A stretch of DNA of 14,745 bases, from NCBI GenBank assembly GCA_003695725.1, contig RFHX01000020.1:1-14745 (forward strand). The letters run 5' to 3'. This document shows, piece by piece, positions 8,041 through 14,213 of the stretch. Numbering within the stretch: the first letter of the stretch is position 1; every line of letters starts with the position of its first letter. Origin of the DNA: J061 sp003695725 [NCBI: Candidatus Schekmanbacteria bacterium]. GTDB taxonomy: Bacteria; Schekmanbacteria; GWA2-38-11. Below the pieces are notes generated by a model. The model worked only from the letters and a program-made list of their open reading frames with translations. It did no database searches and had not been told where the DNA came from. The position numbers and the translations under genes were made by a program.

Positions 8041-8904
8041 ATGACAAAATCCAATTATAGGTCAATCGCGATTTATGGTAAGGGTGGGATTGGCAAATCC
8101 ACAATCGCATCCAATTTGAGTGCGGCTCTTTCACTATCAGGGGCTAAGGTGATGCAGATTGGATGTGACCCAAAAAGGGATTCTGTTTCTCTCTTATGCG
8201 GAGGTTTGATTCCATCTGTTTTAGATGTTGCAGATAGGGTGAGTGATGAGGAGATTTTGTTGGATAGGGTTATAAAGAAAGGTTTTAATGGAATCTTATG
8301 TGTAGAGAGCGGTGGTCCTCGTCCGGGCACTGGCTGTGCAGGAAGGGGTGTGGCATATGCCCTCGAGCTTCTTGAGAGGAATAATGTATTCGAACGATAT
8401 GAGGTTGATTTCATAATTTATGATATTTTGGGAGATGTAGTTTGCGGCGGGTTTGCCCAGCCCTTGAAGGAAGGATTTGCAGATGAAGTGTATGTCGTCA
8501 CTTCTGGCGAGCTTTTTTCTCTTGTTCAGTTGAATAATATTTGTATGAGCATTTTTGCATTGGCAGAAAACGGCGCAAAATGTAGATTAAAGGGAATAAT
8601 AAACAATATGAGAGGTGTGCCATTTGAAAAAGATATTGTTGAGAAAATTGGAGCATTAATGGGGATTGAAGTTGTATCTCATATCCCTCGTTCAGAAACT
8701 ATACAGAAGGCAGAAAAGTATGGGAAAACTGTGATTGAGAAATTTCCTCAATCAGAGCAGGCAAAAATGTATTTCGAGCTTGCGCAATTTATTGTTGAAA
8801 ATAGAACAAAGTATGCAGAGTCTTTCAAACCACTTCTTACTTCTGAAATAAGGCAGATAATCTCTGAGTATTCGCGGCAGGAGGAAGATGGCAAAAATAA
8901 TTGA
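8041..8904 (+). CDS. NifH-like reductase component 2 (nitrogenase iron-protein family)
   Basis: Second member of the NifH/BchL/CfbC ATPase family, clearly homologous to the preceding protein but strongly diverged. The P-loop is GKGGIGKST (13-21), switch I is canonical GCDPKRDS (41-48, with Asp43), the cluster ligands are C99 (GCAGRG) and C135 (GDVVCGGFA), and Arg102 is the usual Arg. Length is 287 residues. The ATG lies two bases after the upstream stop and has no strong ribosome site, which suggests translational coupling. The 3' end overlaps the NifD-like gene by 17 bases. All nucleotide-binding and cluster residues are intact, so this should be a competent ATP-dependent electron donor. It could form a homodimer or a heterodimer with component 1. 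A 28-bp tract around C135 is identical at the DNA level to component 1. Confidence 0.92.
   Translation: MTKSNYRSIAIYGKGGIGKSTIASNLSAALSLSGAKVMQIGCDPKRDSVSLLCGGLIPSVLDVADRVSDEEILLDRVIKKGFNGILCVESGGPRPGTGCAGRGVAYALELLERNNVFERYEVDFIIYDILGDVVCGGFAQPLKEGFADEVYVVTSGELFSLVQLNNICMSIFALAENGAKCRLKGIINNMRGVPFEKDIVEKIGALMGIEVVSHIPRSETIQKAEKYGKTVIEKFPQSEQAKMYFELAQFIVENRTKYAESFKPLLTSEIRQIISEYSRQEEDGKNN
8879..8890 (+). promoter_or_regulatory. Shine-Dalgarno AGGAGG of the NifD-like gene inside the NifH-like gene
   Basis: AGGAGG at 8879-8884 precedes ATG at 8888 by three bases and lies within the last codons of the NifH-like gene. It supports the overlapping start and coupled synthesis of both subunits. Confidence 0.6.
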
Positions 8905-10213
8905 CAGGAGAAAAAATCCTCTTAATGCAGTAGAGCTTCCGCTTCCATATTCTTGCGCCTTTACAGGGGCATATTATGCAGGATTGGTAATGGAAAACTG
9001 CGGAATTGTTACCCATTGTTCGCCGGGATGCAATTTTTCACTTTATATTTCAGGCACTGGTGCTTCTGCCCGTTTTTCGAGAAATCACAATTTAGTTTCA
9101 ACAATGCTGAATGAGAAGAATGTGATTATGGGAGGCGACGAGATTCTTTACAAGACACTCGTTGAGTTTGCAGAAAAAAAACCGTCGGATTTTCAACTTT
9201 TGATTGCCGGATGCGCACCATCGATAACAGGCGACGATATAAAAGAATCTGCAGAAAGGGCTTTTAAGAAGACTGGAATACCGGTTGTAGCCGTAAATGC
9301 CGGTGGGTTTAAAGGTACAACCATTGATGGATACAATTATGCTCTCAACGCTTTTGCTGAATCACGGTTTTTAGATATGAAAGAAAAAGAGGAAAAAACA
9401 GTAAACCTTTTAGGTATAATTCCTGTGCATGATATTTTCTGGAAGGGGAATATAGAGGAAATAAATAGGTTACTTCAGAAAATAGGTATCAGAGTGAATA
9501 TTACCTTTATTGGAGACAGGTTGAGGTTTCAAGATTTCATAAATATGACTTCGGCAAAAATGAATGTTATAGTATCTGACAGTATAGGATATGAAGCGGC
9601 TCAAATACTGCAAAGGCGTTTCGATATGGAATATGTTTCTTCCTTAGAGGGCTATCCAATAGGCACTGTTGCTACGAAAAAATTTTTAAGAAGTGTGGCA
9701 GAGAAGATGGGAGTGAATAGCAGAATTGTCGATTCAGTTGTCGAGGAGGAAGAAAAGCAATTCAGGATGGCTCTGTCAGATTATGAAGGCGCAGTAAAAG
9801 ATGTAATTTCTCGCCACCGCTATTTTCTTTTTGCTGATTCTTATTATGCCTTGGGTATTTTTAATTTTCTGACTGGTGAAATGGGAATGACACCTGCTGG
9901 TATAGGAGTTTCTTCATCTACCGATTCAACTTTTGAAATATTGAGAAGTATGTGTGAAAGATTCAATGTTGACCCATTTATTGCCATTGATCCAGATAAT
10001 GCTGACCTGAAAAACATTGCTGAGCAATCAAATCCTACATTTTTGATAGGCAGGGGCGAGGATTTCCATCTTGCAAATTTGTTGGGGATCCCATTTCTTG
10101 GCATTGCACCTACACATATTCACCGAATCAATACATCTTCTATGCCTCTAATTGGTTATAGGGGAGCACTGCATTTAATCGATGAGATGTTTAGAGAAAT
10201 AGCGAGAGCATAA
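8888..10213 (+). CDS. Nitrogenase component 1-like protein (NifD/NifK/CfbD superfamily)
   Basis: Catalytic-component-like protein of the nitrogenase superfamily (NifDKEN, BchNB, BchYZ, CfbD, MarDK), 441 residues. Three cysteines sit at the positions of P-cluster-type ligands: C23 (PYSCAFTGAYYAG, compare NifD C62), C48 (HCSPGC, compare C88) and C109 (AGCAPSITGDDI, compare C154). The GIPVVAVNAGGFKG segment (130-143) and the C-terminal PLIGYRGALHLIDE (420-433) also fit the family. The region aligning with the FeMo-cofactor ligand NifD C275 (VSDSIGYEAAQIL, 229-241) has no Cys, so a nitrogenase-type metallocofactor is unlikely. Extra cysteines are C38, C44 and C356. Only one such gene is present, so a homodimer resembling CfbD is plausible. 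It overlaps the second NifH-like gene. No chelatase, amidase, bch, nifB or nifEN gene is visible. The substrate is unknown; a tetrapyrrole or another hard-to-reduce small molecule is possible. Confidence 0.88.
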   Translation: MAKIIDRRKNPLNAVELPLPYSCAFTGAYYAGLVMENCGIVTHCSPGCNFSLYISGTGASARFSRNHNLVSTMLNEKNVIMGGDEILYKTLVEFAEKKPSDFQLLIAGCAPSITGDDIKESAERAFKKTGIPVVAVNAGGFKGTTIDGYNYALNAFAESRFLDMKEKEEKTVNLLGIIPVHDIFWKGNIEEINRLLQKIGIRVNITFIGDRLRFQDFINMTSAKMNVIVSDSIGYEAAQILQRRFDMEYVSSLEGYPIGTVATKKFLRSVAEKMGVNSRIVDSVVEEEEKQFRMALSDYEGAVKDVISRHRYFLFADSYYALGIFNFLTGEMGMTPAGIGVSSSTDSTFEILRSMCERFNVDPFIAIDPDNADLKNIAEQSNPTFLIGRGEDFHLANLLGIPFLGIAPTHIHRINTSSMPLIGYRGALHLIDEMFREIARA

Positions 10214-10233
10214 TCTGTTGATTGTCTTTTTTT
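10210..10233 (+). terminator. Weak candidate intrinsic terminator after the NifD-like gene
   Basis: A six-pair stem (10210-10215 with 10220-10225, including one G-U pair) with a four-base loop overlaps the TAA stop and is followed by a run of seven T (10227-10233). The stem has only one G-C pair, so strength is doubtful. Confidence 0.3.
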
Positions 10234-10278
10234 CTGCCACTCACATTATATAAGCCGCTATTCTTATATTCATAAGTG

Positions 10279-10308
10279 CTTGCCAATCGCAAGGTGGGAT
10301 GGTATTTT
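10279..10308 (+). promoter_or_regulatory. Candidate promoter with overlapping inverted repeat for the MntA/HepT pair
   Basis: TTGCCA (10280-10285) and TATTTT (10303-10308) are separated by exactly 17 bases, about 27 bases before the antitoxin ATG. The -35 matches five and the -10 four of six consensus bases. An inverted repeat CTTGC-CAATC-GCAAG (10279-10293) covers the -35 and could be an operator, which would fit autoregulation; that role is inference. Confidence 0.4.
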
Positions 10309-10334
10309 AATGTTGATAAGCTAAAGATAAAAAT

Positions 10335-10766
10335 ATGAATCCAAAAAATTATAAATTAAGTGAACAACAAAAGAGAGAGATTGAAGAATCCATCATTAGG
10401 ATTCTATGTAAAGATTCAAGGATAATTTTCGCTTATATATTTGGATCATTTTTGTCTTCTGAAAGTATTAAAGATATTGATATAGCACTTTATATTGAAA
10501 AGGAAATTGATTCGAACTTGTCATTGAAATTGGAACTTGAATTAGAAAGAATAATTCAAGATAAAGTGCGTATTCCTGTAGATGTTAGAATCCTGAATTT
10601 TAGTCCATTAACTTTTTCATTTAATGTTGTGAAAAATGGGAAAGTTATTATTGATAAAAACAGCTTTTTAAGGTCAGATTTTGAATCCCTTATTTTCCGG
10701 AAGTATTTTGATTTTAAACATTTAAGTGATGAATATTTGCGAGAAGTTAAAAATGCCCCTTTATAA
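10335..10766 (+). CDS. MntA-like minimal nucleotidyltransferase antitoxin
   Basis: Small polymerase-beta-fold nucleotidyltransferase, the antitoxin half of a type VII toxin-antitoxin pair. In characterised pairs MntA transfers AMP to a Tyr of the HEPN toxin HepT and so silences it. The active-site signature is seen as FGSF (36-39), then DID (47-49) and a third acid in PVDVRIL (D83). Between Gly-Ser and the first Asp there are 8 residues instead of the usual 10, a shortened loop. Length (143) fits. No Shine-Dalgarno is obvious before the ATG. The stop lies inside the toxin gene (14-base overlap), typical for such pairs. The module stands alone between the nitrogenase-like genes and a sugar-nucleotide pair and is probably mobile or accessory. 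The alternative is an orphan MNT-domain protein without AMPylating activity. Confidence 0.85.
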   Translation: MNPKNYKLSEQQKREIEESIIRILCKDSRIIFAYIFGSFLSSESIKDIDIALYIEKEIDSNLSLKLELELERIIQDKVRIPVDVRILNFSPLTFSFNVVKNGKVIIDKNSFLRSDFESLIFRKYFDFKHLSDEYLREVKNAPL

Positions 10767-11187
10767 TCCTGAGATAATTGGCAAGCTAATTTCGGAAATG
10801 CGAAAGAGTGTTAAAAGGTTGAATGTTCTTTCTTCAATAGATGAAAATCAATTTAAAGAAGATCCTGATAAAATTGCGAGCGCAAAATATCATTTCATTG
10901 TTGCTATTGAATCTATTATAGGTATTGCCAATCATATAATTTCTCAAAATGGTTTCCGAAAACCGGACGATTATGCGGATACTTTTAAAGTGCTTTTAGA
11001 AGAAGGAATTATAGATGCTGATTTTGCTAACAATCTTCAGGATATGAGTAAATTTCGTAATCGCTTTGTTCATATCTATTGGCAAGTTGATGATGATCAG
11101 CTCTGGAATATTTTGAAAAGCCGACTAAGTGATTTCAAAAAGTTTTTAAATTCAATTTCTGATTTTTTGAAATTGGAAAAATTGTAG
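10753..11187 (+). CDS. HepT-like HEPN-domain toxin (DUF86 type)
   Basis: All-helical HEPN ribonuclease-type toxin, partner of the upstream MntA-like protein. The diagnostic RX4HXY motif is present as RNRFVHIY (R102, H107, Y109): Arg and His form the RNase site in dimers, and the Tyr is the residue AMPylated by MntA in studied homologues. The preceding helices (about residues 41-68, ASAKYHFIVAIESIIGIANHII) are typical of DUF86. ATG at 10753 is chosen because it gives the usual length (144) and N-terminus and has a weak AGAAG upstream; GTG at 10726 or ATG at 10729 in the same frame would add 9 or 8 residues lying within MntA. The 14-base overlap with MntA indicates coupled translation. A weak CATT-TTT-AATG hairpin with a T-rich tail follows at 11223-11244. 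Confidence 0.85.
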   Translation: MPLYNPEIIGKLISEMRKSVKRLNVLSSIDENQFKEDPDKIASAKYHFIVAIESIIGIANHIISQNGFRKPDDYADTFKVLLEEGIIDADFANNLQDMSKFRNRFVHIYWQVDDDQLWNILKSRLSDFKKFLNSISDFLKLEKL

Positions 11188-11598
11188 CATTTATCATTAA
11201 TCGGTTTAGTATTCCTGCCTTGCATTTTTAATGTTTTTATTTTTGTCCGTTTCTGCTTAAGTCCGAAGGGAATCGGTGTAAATTTGAATGAAAAAATTAT
11301 TGGAGATCAATAATAAATAATACAAGAAGAATCCATGGCGCATCCTTGGAATCCATCAAAAACATATTTTAGCTATTTCATTGACACCGCGAAAATTTAT
11401 GATAAGTAATTATTATTTATTTCCACAAATTGTAGAAACTATTAAGCTCCAGTGAATGTTAAGTTTTTAATCCAATATGAAATATGAAGGATTTATTTTA
11501 AAAACAAAATTCTAAAAACGTTTTTACAGTAATTGTGTAGAATTTTTTTTGCAAGGTTATGAGCATTATATAAGATAAATATAAATGGGGGAATTTTT
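11188..11598 (+). other. 411-bp intergenic region upstream of the epimerase
   Basis: Very AT-rich and without a convincing gene. Near the HepT end, CATT-TTT-AATG (11223-11233) followed by T-rich sequence (11234-11244) is a weak terminator candidate. GAATCCAT is repeated directly at 11329-11336 and 11349-11356. A 24-codon ORF lies at 11335-11409 with AGAAG upstream, too short to support as a gene. TTGACA at 11381-11386 has no good -10 at standard spacing. A perfect 14-bp palindrome is at 11513-11526, and TATATAAG around 11567-11574 could belong to a promoter for the epimerase. No tRNA or known riboswitch is recognised. Confidence 0.5.
11513..11526. repeat. Perfect 14-bp palindrome TAAAAACGTTTTTA
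   Basis: The sequence is its own reverse complement and lies about 73 bases before the epimerase ATG. It resembles a dimeric regulator operator in form, but it is AT-rich and no regulator is known. Confidence 0.35.
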
Positions 11599-12627
11599 AT
11601 GAAAGTATTAGTGACCGGAGGCTGCGGATTCCTTGGTTCTCATGTTTGTGAATTTTATATAAAGAAAGGCGCAGAGGTAATTGCCTTTGATAATATGACA
11701 AAGCACGAATTACAAAGGACAGGATTTGTAACAGATGTTGCACGTACTTATAATTGGAATTATCTAAAAAACATCGGCGTTAAAATGGTTAAAGCCGATG
11801 TTAGAGATTTTGATATTTTGTTGAAGGAAAGCGATGGATGCGACTATATAGTCCATACAGCGGCACAACCAGCAATGACAATAAGTTGGGAAGACCCTGT
11901 TCTTGATTTCACAACTAATGTTGTCGGTACATTCAATGTATTAGAAGTAGCTAGAAAACTTGAAATTCCAGTAGCAAGCTGTGCAACGATTCACATCTAT
12001 GGTAACAAGATTAATGAAGAGCTAAAGGAAGAAGAAACGCGGTATAGGAGAACACCTCCTTCAATTGATGAAGGGCTGAGACTATTACAGGGGACATTAA
12101 GCCCGCTTCATGCATCAAAATCTGCCGGTGATATATATGTGAGAACATATATAGATACCTACAATCTTAAAGCGGCAAGCTTCAGGCTAACTGGCATATA
12201 TGGACCAAGGCAATTAGGAGGAGAAGATCACGGATGGGTTGCAAATTTCTCAATTCGCGCAGTAATGAATTGGCCTCTGACTATATTTGGGACAGGCAAA
12301 CAAGTGCGAGATATATTGTATGCAACAGATGTTGCTGAAGCATTTGATGCCTTTTATAATAATCAGGTTCCAGGTGTTTACAACATAGGCGGTGGAGAAA
12401 AAAACGCAATTTCGCTCATAGAATGTATTGATTTGATAGGGAAAATAAGAGGGGAAAAGCCACAGGTTAAGTTTGAAAATGATCGTTTTGGGGATTTGAG
12501 ATATTTTATCTGTAATATTGAAAAAGCTAAAAAAAATCTGCATTGGGAACCAAAAGTTTTGCCTGAAGAAGGAATTAAAAATCTTATTGAATGGGTTTCT
12601 GAAAATAGAAATTTATTTGGCAACTAA
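11599..12627 (+). CDS. NAD-dependent sugar-nucleotide epimerase/dehydratase, CDP-paratose 2-epimerase-like, Tyr-less
   Basis: Extended short-chain dehydrogenase/reductase acting on a nucleotide sugar. The NAD-binding GGCGFLG (7-13) and the acidic end of beta-2 (D31) are clear. The N-terminal part (FDNMTKHELQRTGF, ARTYNWNYLKNIGVK) and the GIYGPRQLGGEDHGWVANF segment (199-217) resemble CDP-paratose/CDP-tyvelose epimerases. The usual catalytic YxxxK reads LHASK: Lys174 is present but residue 170 is Leu (codon CTT) instead of Tyr. The upstream SCATIHIYG (127-135) keeps the Ser/Thr region. Length (342) is normal and the frame intact, so the protein may be a binding-only or mechanistically altered homologue. 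GGGGG at 11586-11590 is the ribosome site. It is followed after 27 bp by a nucleotidyltransferase, indicating a surface-polysaccharide or glycoconjugate pathway. Its exact substrate is not known. Confidence 0.85.
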   Translation: MKVLVTGGCGFLGSHVCEFYIKKGAEVIAFDNMTKHELQRTGFVTDVARTYNWNYLKNIGVKMVKADVRDFDILLKESDGCDYIVHTAAQPAMTISWEDPVLDFTTNVVGTFNVLEVARKLEIPVASCATIHIYGNKINEELKEEETRYRRTPPSIDEGLRLLQGTLSPLHASKSAGDIYVRTYIDTYNLKAASFRLTGIYGPRQLGGEDHGWVANFSIRAVMNWPLTIFGTGKQVRDILYATDVAEAFDAFYNNQVPGVYNIGGGEKNAISLIECIDLIGKIRGEKPQVKFENDRFGDLRYFICNIEKAKKNLHWEPKVLPEEGIKNLIEWVSENRNLFGN

Positions 12628-12654
12628 CAACAATTTAGGAGTAAATCAAGAAGA

Positions 12655-13383
12655 ATGAAAGCATTGATATTGGCCGGTGGACGCGGAAATCGCATAAACG
12701 AATTTTCAGAAAATCAGAATAAATGTATGATTCCTTTTATGGGGAAACCTTTAATTGAACATAATTTAGATCAGGTGATTATTCCAGAGATTTCTGAAAT
12801 CATTATTGTCGTTGGGTATAGAGCTGAGGATATTATTAATTACTATGGTACAGCTTTTAAAAATAAACGTATAAAATATGTTATTCAAAGAGAACAGAAG
12901 GGACTGGTGCATGCTTTAGAATGTGCTACAGAAGCTCTTGAAAAGGATGATTTTTGTCTCCTTTTGGGAGATGAAGTTATGGTTGATTCAAATCTTGGCG
13001 AGATGGTTAGAATGTTTTTAAATGATAACAATGTATTCGGTATTTGCGGCATTCTAAACGTTGACAACCTTGACCTTATTAAAAAAACCTATGCGCTTGT
13101 TATGGATGGGGATAATAGAATCTTTAGACTGATTGAGAAACCAAAGCGCGCAATTAATGATTTGCAGGGGACAGGACATTGCGTGTTTAGAAATAAACTA
13201 CTCGATTACATTGAAAATACTCCAATCCATCATGAGAGAAAAGAAAAGGAATTGCCTGACCTCATTCAGTGCGCAATAGATGATGGTATGGTAGTTAAAG
13301 CTTTTAATGTTTGTAAAAAGTATATAAATGTAAATTCATATGAAGATCTTTTACTTGCTGAGAAATATTTGAAAAATACATAA
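12655..13383 (+). CDS. Sugar-1-phosphate nucleotidyltransferase (NTP_transferase family)
   Basis: Cytoplasmic enzyme that activates a sugar phosphate with an NTP to give an NDP-sugar. The N-terminus has the family signature LAGGRGNR (6-13) followed by the catalytic Lys23 in NKCMIPFMGKPLIEH, a substrate-binding QKGLVHAL (81-88) and the Mg-binding Asp in LLGDE (D106). EKPKRA and a GTGHCVFR-type segment follow. At 242 residues it is a minimal version without a C-terminal left-handed helix or acetyltransferase domain, like RfbF/RmlA-type catalytic cores. AGGAG at about 12637 is rather far from the ATG. It probably shares a transcript with the epimerase 27 bp upstream, and together they would make or modify one NDP-sugar. 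Nucleotide specificity (CTP, dTTP or UTP) cannot be decided. Confidence 0.87.
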   Translation: MKALILAGGRGNRINEFSENQNKCMIPFMGKPLIEHNLDQVIIPEISEIIIVVGYRAEDIINYYGTAFKNKRIKYVIQREQKGLVHALECATEALEKDDFCLLLGDEVMVDSNLGEMVRMFLNDNNVFGICGILNVDNLDLIKKTYALVMDGDNRIFRLIEKPKRAINDLQGTGHCVFRNKLLDYIENTPIHHERKEKELPDLIQCAIDDGMVVKAFNVCKKYINVNSYEDLLLAEKYLKNT

Positions 13384-13451
13384 AGAGAAGTTAGAGAATT
13401 TTAATGATGAAAGAATTATTGTCAAATGTTATGGATATAGAATTAAGCGGC

Positions 13452-14213
13452 CTATTCAATTTCAGCTTTTCCATCTATAAATTTAACTCCTTCAATTATT
13501 TCAGCGAGGCGATGATAACGATGTAATCGCTGCCATCGTTTTTGAAATGATTCAATGAGTTTAAAAGCCATAGTAATCACTGTATTCCTGGAGAAACATC
13601 CCCGTACTTTATTTGTTCTGAGTTTCACTGTTGCAAAAGTTGATTCAATCGGGTTGGTGGTCCTTAGGTGCCTCCAATGTTTAGTGGGAAAGTCATAGAA
13701 AGTCAAGAGGGTTTCCCGATCTTTCTGTAAACACTTAGTGGCCTTTGGGTATTTTGCATCATAGGTTTCTATAAAAAGATTAAAGGCCTTTAATGCGTTC
13801 TCTTTATTCTCTGCCATCCAAATATCATGTAGTTTGCTTTTCGCTTTGGATTGTGCACTCTTGGGAAGTTTATTGAGAATATTTGCAGTCTTGTGCACCC
13901 AGCACCTCTGCTCCCGGGTGGATGGGCATATCTTCCTCAAGGCAGACCAGAATCCCATTGCTCCATCTCCCACAGCCACCTTGGGCCATTCTTTAAGACC
14001 ACGGCTTTTTAAATCCATTAACACCTCTCTCCACGATTGCTCACTCTCCCGATAGCCATCTTCTAAGGCAACTAATTCTTTTTTCCCGTCTTCAGTGGCT
14101 CCAACAATCACCAGCAGGCACTGCTTCTCATTATCCATGCGAACATTACAGTAAATACCATCAACCCAAAAATAGACATATCGCTTCTTGGGAGTAAATA
14201 AAAGATTGTGTCT
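13452..14213 (-). pseudogene. IS256-family transposase, C-terminal part, 5' end lost
   Basis: Remnant of a DDE transposase of the IS256 (Transposase_mut) family. Reading on the - strand, homology starts at KRYVYFWVDGIYCNVR, with the first catalytic Asp encoded at 14160-14162. From the internal ATG at 14138 the second Asp is residue 58 (VAVGDGAMGFW) and the Glu residue 165 (TTNPIESTFATVKLRT). The C/H signature QRCWVHKTANIL (78-89) is present. The reading frame ends naturally at 13452, but upstream it runs into a stop at 14214-14216 and the N-terminal half of the protein is absent. The likely cause is insertion of another element at about 14195-14205. The GC content is visibly higher than in the surrounding genes, consistent with foreign origin. 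It is non-functional as it stands. Confidence 0.85.

Noticed and set aside
7160-10213. Calling the three nitrogenase-like genes nifH, nifH and nifD (nitrogen fixation)
   Set aside because: The NifD-like protein lacks the FeMo-cofactor Cys ligand region, there is no nifK, nifE, nifN or nifB, and the reductases are divergent. The superfamily is clear, but nitrogen fixation is not supported.
7160-10213. Assigning CfbC/CfbD (coenzyme F430) or protochlorophyllide reductase
   Set aside because: No chelatase, amidase, Mur-ligase-like or bch genes are in view, the host appears bacterial, and there are two reductase genes. The assignment would be a guess without a tree.
10726-10752. GTG 10726 or ATG 10729 as the toxin start
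   Set aside because: They would deepen the overlap with MntA and add residues not typical for HepT proteins; ATG 10753 gives the standard N-terminus. ATG 10729 cannot be fully excluded.
11329-11356. Direct repeat GAATCCAT as a CRISPR or iteron array
   Set aside because: There are only two copies of 8 bp; no array, origin or Cas gene is present.
11335-11409. 24-codon ORF with AGAAG upstream (begins MAHPWNPSK)
   Set aside because: It is too short, with no recognised family and no conservation information; noted only as intergenic content.
11381-11416. TTGACA promoter in the 411-bp spacer
   Set aside because: The -35 is perfect, but no acceptable -10 occurs at 16-18 bp; the nearest TATTAT is 24 bp away.
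13834-14055. 73-codon + strand ORF inside the transposase remnant
   Set aside because: It lies antisense to recognisable transposase motifs (DGAMGFW, QRCWVHK), so it is a chance frame.
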